From: an uncultured Opitutaceae bacterium
GTDB lineage: Bacteria > Verrucomicrobiota > Verrucomicrobiia > Opitutales > Opitutaceae
Assembly: GCA_937902865.1 (NCBI GenBank)
Contig: CALFNJ010000641.1
Coordinates: 1-6,042 of the forward strand
Direction: 5' to 3'
DNA: 6,042 nucleotides
The notes under the pieces are model-generated. The model saw only the letters and a list, made by a program, of their open reading frames with translations, ran no database searches and had not been told where the DNA came from. This document shows, piece by piece, positions 5,735 through 6,042 of the stretch (positions are counted from its first letter, which is position 1; each line of letters begins with the position of its first letter). The position numbers and the translations under genes are program-made.

Positions 5735-6042
5735 TTGAATCTTGAATTGTCAGCGGGCGCAAGTGTCCGCAATGACAATACCGCGATCCTGGCCGGCCTT
5801 TTTCGTCGCCTGTGCGGGATTTTCAAGCGGGCCGGCTCGGGCGGGCGGGGCGAACGGCTGGCGGCGGCCTGGCTGCAGCGGGAACGGAGCTTCCGGATCG
5901 GGGCGCGCAACTGGCGCAGCCCGCGGGACCGCCGCGAGGAGATCGACCTGGTGGCGCGCGACGGCGAGGTGCTGGTGTTCGTCGAAGTGAAGGCCCGCGC
6001 CGCGGGCGCGCTCGTTTCCGGCTGTCATGCGGTCGACGCGCG
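5735..6042 (+). CDS. yraN: YraN family (UPF0102) nuclease-like protein, 5' part
   Basis: The frame runs off the right edge. It contains the family's ordered motifs: GERLAAAWLQRERSFRIGAR (5855-5914), then NWRSPRDRREEIDLVARDGE and VLVFVEVKARAAGAL. The ID and EVK residues match the PD-(D/E)xK nuclease-fold core, and RNWR precedes them as in other YraN proteins. The usual G-E-I-D-L reads E-E-I-D-L here. The biochemical role is uncertain, and the family is often annotated as a putative endonuclease. No ATG exists in this frame near the start. TTG at 5735, five bases after a GAGG (5726-5729), or TTG at 5747 are the best candidates, so the first 10-40 residues are unsure. It is divergent from the GspE/PilB gene, with about 20 bases between start codons. 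Confidence 0.85.
   Translation, partial: MNLELSAGASVRNDNTAILAGLFRRLCGIFKRAGSGGRGERLAAAWLQRERSFRIGARNWRSPRDRREEIDLVARDGEVLVFVEVKARAAGALVSGCHAVDA
5746..5779. promoter_or_regulatory. Imperfect inverted repeat between divergent genes, candidate operator
   Basis: ATTGTCAGCGG (5746-5756) is mirrored by CCGC (5767-5770) plus TGACAAT (5773-5779), with two extra bases AA breaking the second arm. The outer 7-base halves ATTGTCA/TGACAAT are exact reverse complements with 20 bases between them. The element sits across the start region of yraN and 32-65 bases upstream of the ATPase ATG, where promoters for that gene should lie. A dimeric regulator binding here could act on both genes. No convincing -35/-10 pair was found. 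Confidence 0.4.

Noticed and set aside
5742..5990. Plus-strand frame beginning MNCQRAQ with an internal ATG at 5772
   Set aside because: It is one base out of register with the conserved YraN motifs and ends within them, so it is a shadow frame.

Overview
The window is high-GC bacterial DNA, tightly packed, with most genes on the minus strand. The gene set is a GAF-containing GspE/PilB ATPase, a YraN-family protein and a YgiC/YjfC-type ATP-grasp operon with DUF350 and DUF4178 proteins. Together with an intergenic heptamer repeat built on YYCAACG, it suggests a Gram-negative, possibly a Verrucomicrobiota/Opitutaceae-like organism. That placement is an inference from gene content and from my memory of similar repeats, not a database result. 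Most start codons lack a clear Shine-Dalgarno sequence.

Layout, left to right. Bases 1-105 may be the tail of a plus-strand gene (weak). A perfect hairpin built from two copies of the palindrome AACGCGTT sits at 133-154, between that possible gene end and the end of the next gene. From 3186 down to 173 runs a four-gene minus-strand operon: a small DUF350 membrane protein (3186-2875), a lipoprotein (2849-2472), a YgiC/YjfC-like glutathionylspermidine-synthase-family ATP-grasp ligase (2472-1345) and a DUF4178 protein with a central membrane helix (1348-173). The last three genes overlap by 1 and 4 bases. The module resembles the E. coli yjfL-yjfM-yjfC and ygiB-ygiC arrangements, with DUF4178 added. 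Such sets have been linked by comparative genomics to envelope stress (PspA-like partners) and to peptide or polyamine amide-bond ligation, but the substrate is unknown.

Between the operon and the next gene (3187-3533) lies a non-coding stretch with notable symmetry. Two 39-base arms made of degenerate 7-base repeats form an inverted pair (35 of 39 matching). Each arm abuts a perfect GC-rich hairpin on its outer side. The 127 bases between the arms encode, on the minus strand, a peptide that looks like an internal fragment of a class V (alanine-glyoxylate type) aminotransferase.

The minus-strand gene at 5714-3534 encodes a 726-residue GspE/PilB-type ATPase with an N-terminal GAF domain, presumably powering a type IV pilus or type II secretion machine. 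Divergent from it, with only about 20-30 bases between start codons, is the 5' part of a yraN (UPF0102) gene that runs off the right edge. An imperfect inverted repeat at 5746-5779 covers this narrow divergent region.
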